Origin: Chloroflexota bacterium
GTDB taxonomy: Bacteria; Chloroflexota; Anaerolineae; J036; Brachytrichaceae
Direction of reading: 5' to 3'
Assembly: GCA_023382055.1 (NCBI GenBank)
Contig: JAMCQN010000149.1
Location: 1 to 35,479 of the forward strand
Length of the DNA stretch: 35,479 nt
Shown here: one piece after another, positions 15,980 to 26,751 of the stretch
Layout: every line of letters begins with the position of its first letter
How positions within the stretch are numbered: position 1 is the first letter of the stretch
Position numbers and translations under genes: made by a program
The notes under the pieces: generated by a model
What the model saw: the letters and a program-made list of their open reading frames with translations, nothing else
Database searches by the model: none
Told to the model about the DNA's origin: nothing

Positions 15980-18292
15980 ATGACTACGATAGAACTGGAG
16001 CAATCCGTTGTGGCTGATACGCCGCAGACGGGTAAACAATACGACGTGATTGGCACGCGTCCGATCCGGCATGATGGCTATGATAAAGTCACCGGTCGCG
16101 CTTTATACGGAGCCGATATCCGCCTGAATGACATGCTCTATGGGAAAGTATTGCGCAGTCCGCATGCACACGCGCGCATATTATCAATCGATACCAGCCG
16201 TGCGCTGGCGCTGCCTGGCGTGAAAGCCATAGTCACAACGACCGACCTGCCATCGCTTGAGAGTGTCGTAAGTCGTGTAGGTGAAGGCGCCGTGAACTGG
16301 CGTTATCTCAGCAATAATATCCTGGCAAATGATAAAGTCCTTTATCACGGCCACGCAGTTGCCGCTGTTGCCGCCACCAGCATGAGCATCGCTGAAGAAG
16401 CAATCAGTCTGATACAGGTGGAGTATGAACTGCTGCCAGTGGTGACAACCGTCCAACAGGCCGTCCAACCCGATGCGCCTATCCTGCTGGAGGAATTGCG
16501 CACCAGCGAATTGGGGGCAAAAGGTGAAGCCATGACCAACATCGCCAGCCACGACCAATTTCTGCGCGGCGATCTGGAACGCGGGTTCGCGGAGGCAACG
16601 GCCATTGTAGAGCGCGAGTTCATAACCAGTACAGTGCATCAAGGGTATATCGAACCGCATAGCGCTACCGCTATCTGGGGAACCGACGGCCTGATCACGA
16701 TATGGACAAGCACACAGGGCGCACATGATGCTCGCCGGCAAGCAGCAGAAGTTCTGCAGCTACCTGTATCGCGAATCAAAGTGGTTCCGATGGAAATTGG
16801 CGGCGGATTCGGCGGTAAGACCGTGATTTATCTCGAGCCTGTGGCAGCGCTTCTGTCTCAAAAGAGCGGCAATCGCCCGGTTCAACTCACCATGACCCGC
16901 TGGGATGTGCTGGCAGGAACCGGTCCAACTTCGGGTTCCGTGATCAAGGTGAAAATGGGCGCCGATAAGAAGGGCAGAATTACCGCTGCGCAAGCCTCGC
17001 TGACATACGCTGCCGGCGCATATCCTGGATCACCCGTCGGGGCCGCCATGGCCGTCATTTTCAACCCCTACAATCTTGAGAATGTCCAGGTTGACGGCTA
17101 CGATGTCGTGACAAACACCCCGCGCGCAGCGGCATATCGCGCGCCAGGCGGCACCAATGCAGCCTTTGCGTCTGAGTCTGTAATCGATGAACTCGCATCT
17201 AGACTTGGAATTGACCCGCTTCAGATTCGTCATATCAATGGCGCTAAAGAGGGAGATCGCCGTGTGGATGGACCGCTTGTCAGGCGTATAGGCTATCTGG
17301 AAACTGTGGAAAAGGCACAGGCGTCGGCTCATTACCAATCGCCTTTGCCCGCGCCAAGCTCGCCCGGACGCAAGGTGGGTAGAGGAGTGGCGTCGGGCTG
17401 GTGGGGCAACTGGCCGGGCGGAACATCGAGTGTCTCCGTTGTAGTGAATAACGATGGCGCCGTAACCCTGATCGAGGGATCGACGGATATCGGTGGTTCT
17501 CGCGTTGCCATGGCGATGCAGTTGGCGGAAACGCTTGGATTACAGGCAAGCGACATCAAACCGTTGGTCGTTGATACGGATTCGGTCGGTTACAACGATG
17601 TAACTGCCGGCAGTCGAACAACCTATGCAACCGGTATAGCTGTTTACAAGGCGGGACTAAGGATCATTGACCTGATGCGCGAGCGCGCGGCCGAGTTCTG
17701 GGACGTGGACATCTCCACTGTCCAGTTCGACAATGGCGTGATCAGCGCACGCGACAGGAGACTCAGCTTTAAGGAACTGGCGCGCAGCTTAGGCGATGGT
17801 AATGGCAATATCGTTGCCAGTGTCAGCATCAGCCCGAATGGCGATGGCGTGGCGCTGGCCACACACATTGTTGATGTAGAAGTGGACACAGGAACCGGCA
17901 AAGTCCAAATACTTCGTTACACGGCGATACAGGATGTCGGCACGGCGATTCACCCGGCGTATGTGGAAGGCCAGATGCAGGGCGGCGCGGCGCAGGGTAT
18001 TGGATGGGCTTTGAATGAAGAGTACGTCTACGATCAACAGGGGCATCTGCTGAACGGAAGCATGCTGGACTATCGCATTCCAACGGCGCTCGACCTGCCC
18101 ATGATCGATGCCATCATGGTTGAGACTCCCAATCCGACGCACCCATTTGGCGTGCGCGGCGTTGGCGAGGTTCCGATTGTGCCGCCGGCCGGCGCAATAG
18201 CCAATGCCATCCACAACGCAATCGGCGTGCGCATGGAAGTTTTGCCGATGTCGCCGCGAAGAGTGCTCGAAGCCATGTGGGCGCAGAAGTGA
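15980..18292 (+). CDS. Molybdenum hydroxylase large (molybdopterin-binding) subunit
   Basis: This 770-residue catalytic subunit has typical length and domains: an aldehyde-oxidase/xanthine-dehydrogenase a/b hammerhead, then the Mo-cofactor-binding domain. The cofactor motif GGGFGGKT lies near residues 274-281. The catalytic glutamate is in GVGE near residue 730. The CO-dehydrogenase form I loop AYRCSFR is absent: here the sequence is AYRAPGGTNAA. The enzyme is therefore not a classic CO dehydrogenase but a hydroxylase of an N-heterocycle, aldehyde or similar compound. The start at 15980, after GAGG, is 2 nt from the previous stop; the frame continues upstream but overlaps the 2Fe-2S gene. Confidence 0.92.
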   Translation: MTTIELEQSVVADTPQTGKQYDVIGTRPIRHDGYDKVTGRALYGADIRLNDMLYGKVLRSPHAHARILSIDTSRALALPGVKAIVTTTDLPSLESVVSRVGEGAVNWRYLSNNILANDKVLYHGHAVAAVAATSMSIAEEAISLIQVEYELLPVVTTVQQAVQPDAPILLEELRTSELGAKGEAMTNIASHDQFLRGDLERGFAEATAIVEREFITSTVHQGYIEPHSATAIWGTDGLITIWTSTQGAHDARRQAAEVLQLPVSRIKVVPMEIGGGFGGKTVIYLEPVAALLSQKSGNRPVQLTMTRWDVLAGTGPTSGSVIKVKMGADKKGRITAAQASLTYAAGAYPGSPVGAAMAVIFNPYNLENVQVDGYDVVTNTPRAAAYRAPGGTNAAFASESVIDELASRLGIDPLQIRHINGAKEGDRRVDGPLVRRIGYLETVEKAQASAHYQSPLPAPSSPGRKVGRGVASGWWGNWPGGTSSVSVVVNNDGAVTLIEGSTDIGGSRVAMAMQLAETLGLQASDIKPLVVDTDSVGYNDVTAGSRTTYATGIAVYKAGLRIIDLMRERAAEFWDVDISTVQFDNGVISARDRRLSFKELARSLGDGNGNIVASVSISPNGDGVALATHIVDVEVDTGTGKVQILRYTAIQDVGTAIHPAYVEGQMQGGAAQGIGWALNEEYVYDQQGHLLNGSMLDYRIPTALDLPMIDAIMVETPNPTHPFGVRGVGEVPIVPPAGAIANAIHNAIGVRMEVLPMSPRRVLEAMWAQK

Positions 18293-18295
18293 TCG

Positions 18296-18559
18296 ATGGC
18301 CAGCGTCTGGATACCCTCGCTGTTGCGTGACCTGACCGGCGGTATATCCGAACTGGATGTGCCCGGTCAGACTATACGCGAGGTAATCGACTCCCTGGAT
18401 GAACGTTTTCCAGGTATGAGGGATCGTCTGTGCGACCAGGAGCGCATCCGGCCAAATATCGCGGTCGTCGTGGACGGCCTACGGAGCCAACACGGTATGC
18501 GCGAACGCGTCAATGCTGACAGCGAAGTCCACTTCGTGCCGGCCATCAGCGGCGGTTAA
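18296..18559 (+). CDS. MoaD/ThiS-type ubiquitin-fold sulfur-carrier protein
   Basis: This 87-residue protein of the beta-grasp sulfur-carrier superfamily ends in ...VPAISGG; the C-terminal Gly-Gly is the part that is adenylated and thiocarboxylated. In the molybdenum pathway MoaD supplies sulfur to molybdopterin synthase. Its ATG is 3 nt after the hydroxylase stop, with no ribosome binding site of its own, so it is translationally coupled to the enzyme. That suggests it serves the cofactor of this enzyme. No moaE or moeB is in the window. A role as a ThiS-like or tungsten-specific carrier cannot be excluded. Confidence 0.85.
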   Translation: MASVWIPSLLRDLTGGISELDVPGQTIREVIDSLDERFPGMRDRLCDQERIRPNIAVVVDGLRSQHGMRERVNADSEVHFVPAISGG

Positions 18560-18602
18560 CCTGGCGAAGTGTTGTCTGGCAGGCTGGCTCGGGAGCTAGA
18601 GT

Positions 18603-19226
18603 ATGGCTGATGTTCTTCTCATCTACATTTCGGCCGCCGGCGATCTTGAATTCGAACGCGAAGTACTGAATCGCGCCATCACAGAGATACCAACGACACT
18701 GGCATGGCGCATCGTTGAGACACCGCTCACGGCAGCAGAGCCCGACCTGGAGTCTGTAGCCACTGCCGATGTGCATCTGCTGGTGCTGGGCGGCGATGTG
18801 CGGGCGCCGGTTGGTGTTGAGTGGGCCGTGGCGCGTCGCGCAGGACGCACTCCGACGCTCTTCCTGAAGACCAGCATTAACCACACCCAGGCGGCTCAGG
18901 CTTTTATACGCGAATTAGAGCGCTATTCGGTTTGGCGTCGCTTCGACCACGCCGGTGGCTTGCGTGTTGATGTGTTGAAACTGCTTGCCGAACATATCAT
19001 GTCACACCGCGAGCATTACCAGCTTAGCGATGAGGAATATGGCAAACTGGTTCGCTGGCATAAGGAACTAAGGAAATCACCTCGTCAGAAAATCGATCAG
19101 ACGCGCGGCGGCGCCGGCGATAGCAGCGTGATTCTGTCGCTTGAACGATATATCCCATCAACAGGTGTGCTGTTGAGCGAGCCGGAGAGCGCGGGCAACG
19201 ATGCAGAACCTGACCAGCCAGAATGA
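18603..19226 (+). CDS. Hypothetical protein, possibly DUF4062-like N-terminus
   Basis: This 207-residue protein begins with a strand-helix pattern (LLIYISAAGDLEFEREVLNRAITEIP) followed by alternating strands ending in LLVLGGD and TPTLFLK. That resembles the DUF4062/TIR-like fold, in which SSTxxDLxxER is followed by an (alpha/beta) half-domain. The C-terminal 70 residues are polar and probably disordered. GGAG precedes the ATG, and the gene is 43 nt after the MoaD-like gene, so it may be the last member of the hydroxylase operon. I do not recognise a specific function. Confidence 0.6.
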   Translation: MADVLLIYISAAGDLEFEREVLNRAITEIPTTLAWRIVETPLTAAEPDLESVATADVHLLVLGGDVRAPVGVEWAVARRAGRTPTLFLKTSINHTQAAQAFIRELERYSVWRRFDHAGGLRVDVLKLLAEHIMSHREHYQLSDEEYGKLVRWHKELRKSPRQKIDQTRGGAGDSSVILSLERYIPSTGVLLSEPESAGNDAEPDQPE

Positions 19227-19311
19227 CTGGTCTTTAACTTCGGCAGCCAATGAATTCTGACGATTGCCGCCTTGTCTGTTAACACAGCAGCACGTAAGCT
19301 AGGCAGGTTCG

Positions 19312-20322
19312 TCAGGCAATACGATCCAGTTGCTCGCGGCGCACTTCATAGTGCGGAGGTTGACCGCCAGAAAATGCTTCAACCTCTTCAGCCACCATCG
19401 CACCGATACGCAATAGATTCTGCGCCACTGCGCCGGCGATGTGCGGTGTGAGTAGAACGTTGGGCAACCGGCGGAATGGATGATCTGCCGGCGGCGGTTC
19501 AACCGGGTCAGTGACATCCAGGCAAGCCACAAATCGCCCTTTGCTCAGTTCGGCGATGAACTCTGGCTCATTGATCAACACGCCGCGAGCGGAGTTGATG
19601 AATAATGCGCCTTCTCGCAGCAGTGCAAAATGATGGCCGCGCAGCATGCCCCTCGTTTCGTCAGTCACCGGGGCATGCAGGCTCACGACATCGCACTCGC
19701 GAAATATCATATCGAGTGAATCCACTTTTTCAACACCCAGACGCCGGGCTTCATCAGCCGAACAATAGGGATCGTACAACAATACGGTGCACGAGAAGTG
19801 CTGCAATAAGCCGATGACCAGCCGTCCGACATATCCGGCGCCGATGACGCCGATCTTCTGACGGTAAATTTCGGTGGGGCCGCCGAATCGATCAAGGCTG
19901 TCGCGCCAACCTCCGGCGCGAATGCCTTCGCTCAGCCATGGGATGCGTTTGCTGGCGGCAAGGATCAATCCGAGGGTGTATTCGGCCACCCCCGGCGCAA
20001 TCGCCGCAGAAGCACTCGTCACGCGCACGCCGTGTTCCCACAACGCGTCAGATACGTACGGCTTGACGGTTCCAGCGCCATGGCACAACAGTTGAAGATG
20101 CGGCGCAGCCGCGATTACCGCAGCGTCAAGACGCGCGGTGCCCCACGATGACACGACAACCTGCGCCTCCGGCAGATAGCGCATCAGGAAAGCTTGATCG
20201 GCAACATCGGGTACGGGCGCCGCGACCACATCCGCCGCAGCGCGGATGCGATTCAGGTCGCTATCAGCGAAAATAGTGTGGAAATGACGGTCGGCCACCG
20301 CGAATAAAAGTCTGGGCTTCAT
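19312..20322 (-). CDS. D-isomer-specific 2-hydroxyacid dehydrogenase
   Basis: This 336-residue protein belongs to the phosphoglycerate/lactate/glyoxylate dehydrogenase family. The NAD motif GVIGAGYVGR lies near residue 168. The substrate-binding arginine is in NSARGVLINEPEF, the catalytic glutamate follows in VTDPVEPPPADHPF, and the catalytic histidine is in LLTPHIAGA. Length is typical of the non-ACT group. The substrate is unknown. The start at 20322 follows an AGGAACAGG segment. It lies downstream of the 5S gene on the same strand with no clear terminator between, so some read-through from the rRNA operon is possible. Confidence 0.88.
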   Translation of the reverse strand: MKPRLLFAVADRHFHTIFADSDLNRIRAAADVVAAPVPDVADQAFLMRYLPEAQVVVSSWGTARLDAAVIAAAPHLQLLCHGAGTVKPYVSDALWEHGVRVTSASAAIAPGVAEYTLGLILAASKRIPWLSEGIRAGGWRDSLDRFGGPTEIYRQKIGVIGAGYVGRLVIGLLQHFSCTVLLYDPYCSADEARRLGVEKVDSLDMIFRECDVVSLHAPVTDETRGMLRGHHFALLREGALFINSARGVLINEPEFIAELSKGRFVACLDVTDPVEPPPADHPFRRLPNVLLTPHIAGAVAQNLLRIGAMVAEEVEAFSGGQPPHYEVRREQLDRIA

Positions 20323-20417
20323 CGTGAACCTGTTCCTGGATTTATGGATTACGAGATCCAGATAATTGTAGTGCAGGGGTTATATCTGTGTGGTGGTGTG
20401 GGAAAAGGGGTACAGGA

Positions 20418-20540
20418 TTCTCAGGCGATGACCTACTCTTGCACGCAGTCACCCGCGTACTACCATCGGCGCTGGCGAGCTTAACTACCGGGTTCGGGAT
20501 GGGACCGGGTGTGACCTCGCCGCTCGAATCACCTAAGAAT
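20418..20540 (-). rRNA. rrf: 5S ribosomal RNA
   Basis: On the minus strand the sequence shows the conserved 5S core: CCCAUCCCGAACCCGG, UAGUUAAGCUCGCCAGCGCCGAUGGUA and GCAAGAGUAGGUCAUCGCC. The ends pair as helix I. The pairing continues outward: TACAGGATTCTCAGG at 20411-20425 complements CCTAAGAATCCTGTA at 20532-20546 (14 of 15). The mature ends are therefore uncertain by a few bases, and a precursor stem is likely. Confidence 0.9.
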
Positions 20541-20570
20541 CCTGTACTGCACCGGACAAAGCCGGCGCGC

Positions 20571-20584
20571 TAAGAACTGAATAG
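20571..20584 (-). other. 3' arm of the 23S rRNA processing stalk
   Basis: TAAGAACTGAATAG here pairs with CTATTCAGTTGTTA at 23727-23740 (13 of 14), bringing the two ends of pre-23S rRNA together as in RNase III processing stems. Confidence 0.75.
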
Positions 20585-20639
20585 AACGTCTGGAGCAACT
20601 GCATTCCTCAACAGAGAACTTCTCTTTCTCTGCATCATG

Positions 20640-23580
<2,941 letters not shown>

Positions 23581-23726
23581 ACATGATGTGGAGAAATTGA
23601 AGTTCCCGCGTCTTTCACACTTCGCCAGGCGTTGCCGCCCGGCTCTTTTGCTACCTTACGCAGAAGAACTTTCTGTTCCGGTCAGCGCGTTCCCGCGCCG
23701 CCAGAACCTCAATTGCTCTTTTCGTC

Positions 23727-23740
23727 CTATTCAGTTGTTA
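23727..23740 (-). other. 5' arm of the 23S rRNA processing stalk
   Basis: CTATTCAGTTGTTA pairs with 20571-20584. The adjoining motif (minus strand CACGTTAACAACT) is also found in the 16S leader arm at 26054-26066, so the two stalks share a common sequence. Confidence 0.75.
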
Positions 23741-23761
23741 ACGTGCCGACCCAACTCCACT

Positions 23762-23790
23762 AGAGATTGGAGATTCGAGATTGGAGATTA
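23762..23790. repeat. Inverted copies of the heptamer repeat
   Basis: GAGATTGGAGATT appears twice in tandem (from 23763 and from 23777). It is the reverse complement of the AATCTCC-type array at 23963-23985, so the two can pair across about 190 nt of spacer RNA. Confidence 0.75.
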
Positions 23791-23842
23791 TCGAGTCGCC
23801 TTGCGGTTCCTCTTAATCCACTCTCCCTTGTCTCCTTTCTCA

Positions 23843-23930
23843 ATCAGGGGTTGGAGACTATTTATTAACCTCACCAGGCTAATCTCTAGTCTCCACTCTC
23901 TAATCTCATTCTCTCCATCAGGGGTTGGAG
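23843..23930. repeat. 14-bp direct repeat pair with hairpin
   Basis: ATCAGGGGTTGGAG occurs at 23843-23856 and again at 23917-23930. In the first unit TGGAGACTA (23852-23860) pairs perfectly with TAGTCTCCA (23887-23895). Confidence 0.75.
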
Positions 23931-23962
23931 GCTGGCGACTAACTCCCGCGCAGTTAATCCCC

Positions 23963-24055
23963 AATCTCCAATCTCCAATCTCCCTTCTCTCTTGAGACCA
24001 GGCCGGCGATTCATCTCTAATCTCCAATCTCTAATCTCTAATCTCTAATCTCTCT
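23963..24055. repeat. Tandem heptamer array (TCTCTAA/TCTCCAA)
   Basis: Copies of the 7-nt unit run in register at 24014-24048 (TCTCTAA, TCTCCAA, then three more TCTCTAA) with a partial sixth. Three TCTCCAA-type units lie at 23963-23985. It looks like a short tandemly repeated repetitive (STRR-like) element sitting next to tRNA-Ala. Confidence 0.85.
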
Positions 24056-24063
24056 TCTTTTTA

Positions 24064-24136
24064 TGGAGACTACGGGATTCGAACCCGTGACCTCTTGCTT
24101 GCAAAGCAGGCGCTCTCCCAGCTGAGCTAAGTCCCC
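24064..24136 (-). tRNA. tRNA-Ala (UGC)
   Basis: A 73-nt cloverleaf starts GGGGACTTAGCTCAGCTGGG and ends in GTCTCCA, with T-loop GGTTCGAATCC and anticodon loop TTTGCAA (anticodon TGC). The acceptor stem GGGGACT pairs with AGTCTCC (one G-T pair). The 3' CCA is not encoded. Confidence 0.96.
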
Positions 24137-24145
24137 TCCGATTCA

Positions 24146-24220
24146 TGGGCGATTCTGGACTCGAACCAGAGACCTTCCCCTTATCAGAGGGATGCTCTAA
24201 CCAACTGAGCTAATCGCCCC
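24146..24220 (-). tRNA. tRNA-Ile (GAU)
   Basis: A 75-nt cloverleaf starts GGGGCGATTAGCTCAGTTGG and ends in ATCGCCCA, with T-loop GGTTCGAGTCC and anticodon loop CTGATAA (anticodon GAT). It precedes tRNA-Ala by 9 nt in the transcript, the usual Ile-Ala order of bacterial 16S-23S spacers. The 3' CCA is not encoded. Confidence 0.96.
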
Positions 24221-24256
24221 TGCCTTCCTTCGGTCGAATGGCGACCACTCCGGCCT

Positions 24257-24274
24257 TTAACAACTAAATAGTGG
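24257..24274 (-). other. 3' arm of the 16S rRNA processing stalk
   Basis: TTAACAACTAAATAGTGG pairs with CCACTCTTTAGTTGTTAA at 26046-26063 (17 of 18), enclosing the whole 16S gene. Confidence 0.8.
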
Positions 24275-24369
24275 CAGAGAAACCCGTTGACAAACCGGGG
24301 TACAGTCAACACCGTCTTGACCGTCTAACCTGAGAATCTCGACGCCCTTCGGCATCAGCTTCCCTGGAA

Positions 24370-25866
<1,497 letters not shown>

Positions 25867-26081
25867 TTTGTTTTTAGTCCTTTGCAGAACCTCTTTTACA
25901 CTTTTGGAATTGCACCGGGACTTCTGCCCCGGCGACACGCTCCCCTCGCGGGGCGCGCGCTTTGGTGACCCGATCTGTGCAAACACCTTGCGGCATTCGC
26001 GTGAATCCATACTCTTTCAAGTATTCGTTCACCTGAGTCTCTCTACCACTCTTTAGTTGTTAACGTGCTCGGTACTGAAGC
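25867..26081 (-). other. rRNA leader region
   Basis: This is the transcribed leader between promoter P1 and 16S. It holds GC-rich hairpins (CCGGGGC...TCCCGG near 25915-25935 and CCCCGCGAGGGG near 25942-25955) and the 5' processing arm. No open reading frame of interest is present. Confidence 0.65.
26046..26063 (-). other. 5' arm of the 16S rRNA processing stalk
   Basis: CCACTCTTTAGTTGTTAA pairs with 24257-24274 (17 of 18). Confidence 0.8.
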
Positions 26082-26087
26082 CTGTCG

Positions 26088-26116
26088 ATATTACTACCGC
26101 TGCTACGACCTGTCAA
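26088..26116 (-). promoter_or_regulatory. rRNA promoter P1
   Basis: On the minus strand a perfect TTGACA (26116-26111), a 17-nt spacer and TAATAT (26093-26088, 4 of 6). Transcription should start near 26081, about 215 nt before mature 16S. Confidence 0.65.
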
Positions 26117-26318
26117 GCCTTTTATACCCCTTTTCTACGCTTCTTTCAAGACCGCCCGCTATCGACACTTCGTCCACATTCATGGCCTTTTTATCCACAG
26201 CCTGGCTTTCTTCTGGGGGGTTCTCGCTTGTCTTCCGCGTATCTGCTGCGCTTTCAGGTGCTCCGGCGCTCCGTTAGGGTGCCGCTTCGCTTCCCCTTCG
26301 TCCGGGTCAGCGCGTTGT

Positions 26319-26346
26319 ATTCTATCTGTCAGATTACCGTTGTCAA
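26319..26346 (-). promoter_or_regulatory. rRNA promoter P2 (upstream)
   Basis: On the minus strand a perfect TTGACA (26346-26341), a 16-nt spacer and TAGAAT (26324-26319, 5 of 6). The 50 nt further upstream are AT-rich and could act as an UP element. With P1 it makes a tandem promoter pair, as is common for rRNA operons. Confidence 0.65.
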
Positions 26347-26751
26347 GGCCTTTCGATCGTTATTTAAGATACCTAACCTTAATTCCGTATACCATTGACC
26401 AAATCATGGATCATCGACTGGGATATCAGCAGCGAAACCAGTGATTATGTGTTGATCGAAATCACACCCATGAAATGGTTATCCTGCTGAAGGCTTGAGT
26501 CACGGGCACGAATGCTCTACAATAACACTATACGGTGACAGCCCTTCCCCTGCATGCCGTGACATCCATTTTCTATCAGATGTCTAATGTGGCTCAAATG
26601 GGGCGACAATCCAGCTACCTACAATTGTTCTACATAGAGAGAGCAGCACTATCACCGGCGCAGGCAATAGCATGTCCCGGAGGCAGCACGGTTTTAATCA
26701 GAATGCGTGTTTTGTTGCAGGTTTTGAAGCAGGAATTGAGGACGAATACTC
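26347..26751. other. Intergenic region between the rRNA promoters and clpC
   Basis: This 400-nt divergent intergenic region holds the upstream flank of rRNA P2, a TTG-initiated 31-codon frame at 26395-26490 without a ribosome binding site, and the candidate clpC promoter. I see no CIRCE operator (TTAGCACTC inverted repeat) and no other gene. Confidence 0.5.
26495..26523 (+). promoter_or_regulatory. Candidate clpC promoter
   Basis: TTGAGT (26495-26500), a 17-nt spacer and TACAAT (26518-26523, 5 of 6). This implies a leader of about 220 nt before clpC. Confidence 0.5.

Larger units (their letters stand above)
23581..24063 (-). other. Spacer between tRNA-Ala and 23S, rich in heptamer repeats
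   Basis: This is 480 nt of non-coding spacer inside the rRNA transcript. The 23S-proximal 180 nt contain the 23S processing arm. The rest is dominated by variations on the heptamer AATCTCY and its complement, including tandem copies, inverted copies and a 14-bp direct repeat, with local hairpins. No tRNA or open reading frame of substance is present. Confidence 0.8.

Noticed and set aside
15980..18292. Large subunit as form I CO dehydrogenase (CoxL)
   Set aside because: The diagnostic AYRCSFR loop is absent; the sequence reads AYRAPGGTN, so it is another molybdenum hydroxylase.
20323..20417. Terminator between 5S and the hydroxyacid dehydrogenase gene
   Set aside because: A weak stem (TGGAT with ATCCA) is present but has no T tract; I could not support a terminator.
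23762..24055. Possible CRISPR array
   Set aside because: The repeat unit is 7 nt with no spacers of regular length, and it lies in the rRNA transcribed spacer.
26395..26490. 31-codon TTG-started frame between the rRNA promoters and clpC
   Set aside because: No ribosome binding site and a TTG start. The translation looks protein-like (IIDWDISSE, VLIEITPMK) but is too short to claim as a gene; it may be a remnant.
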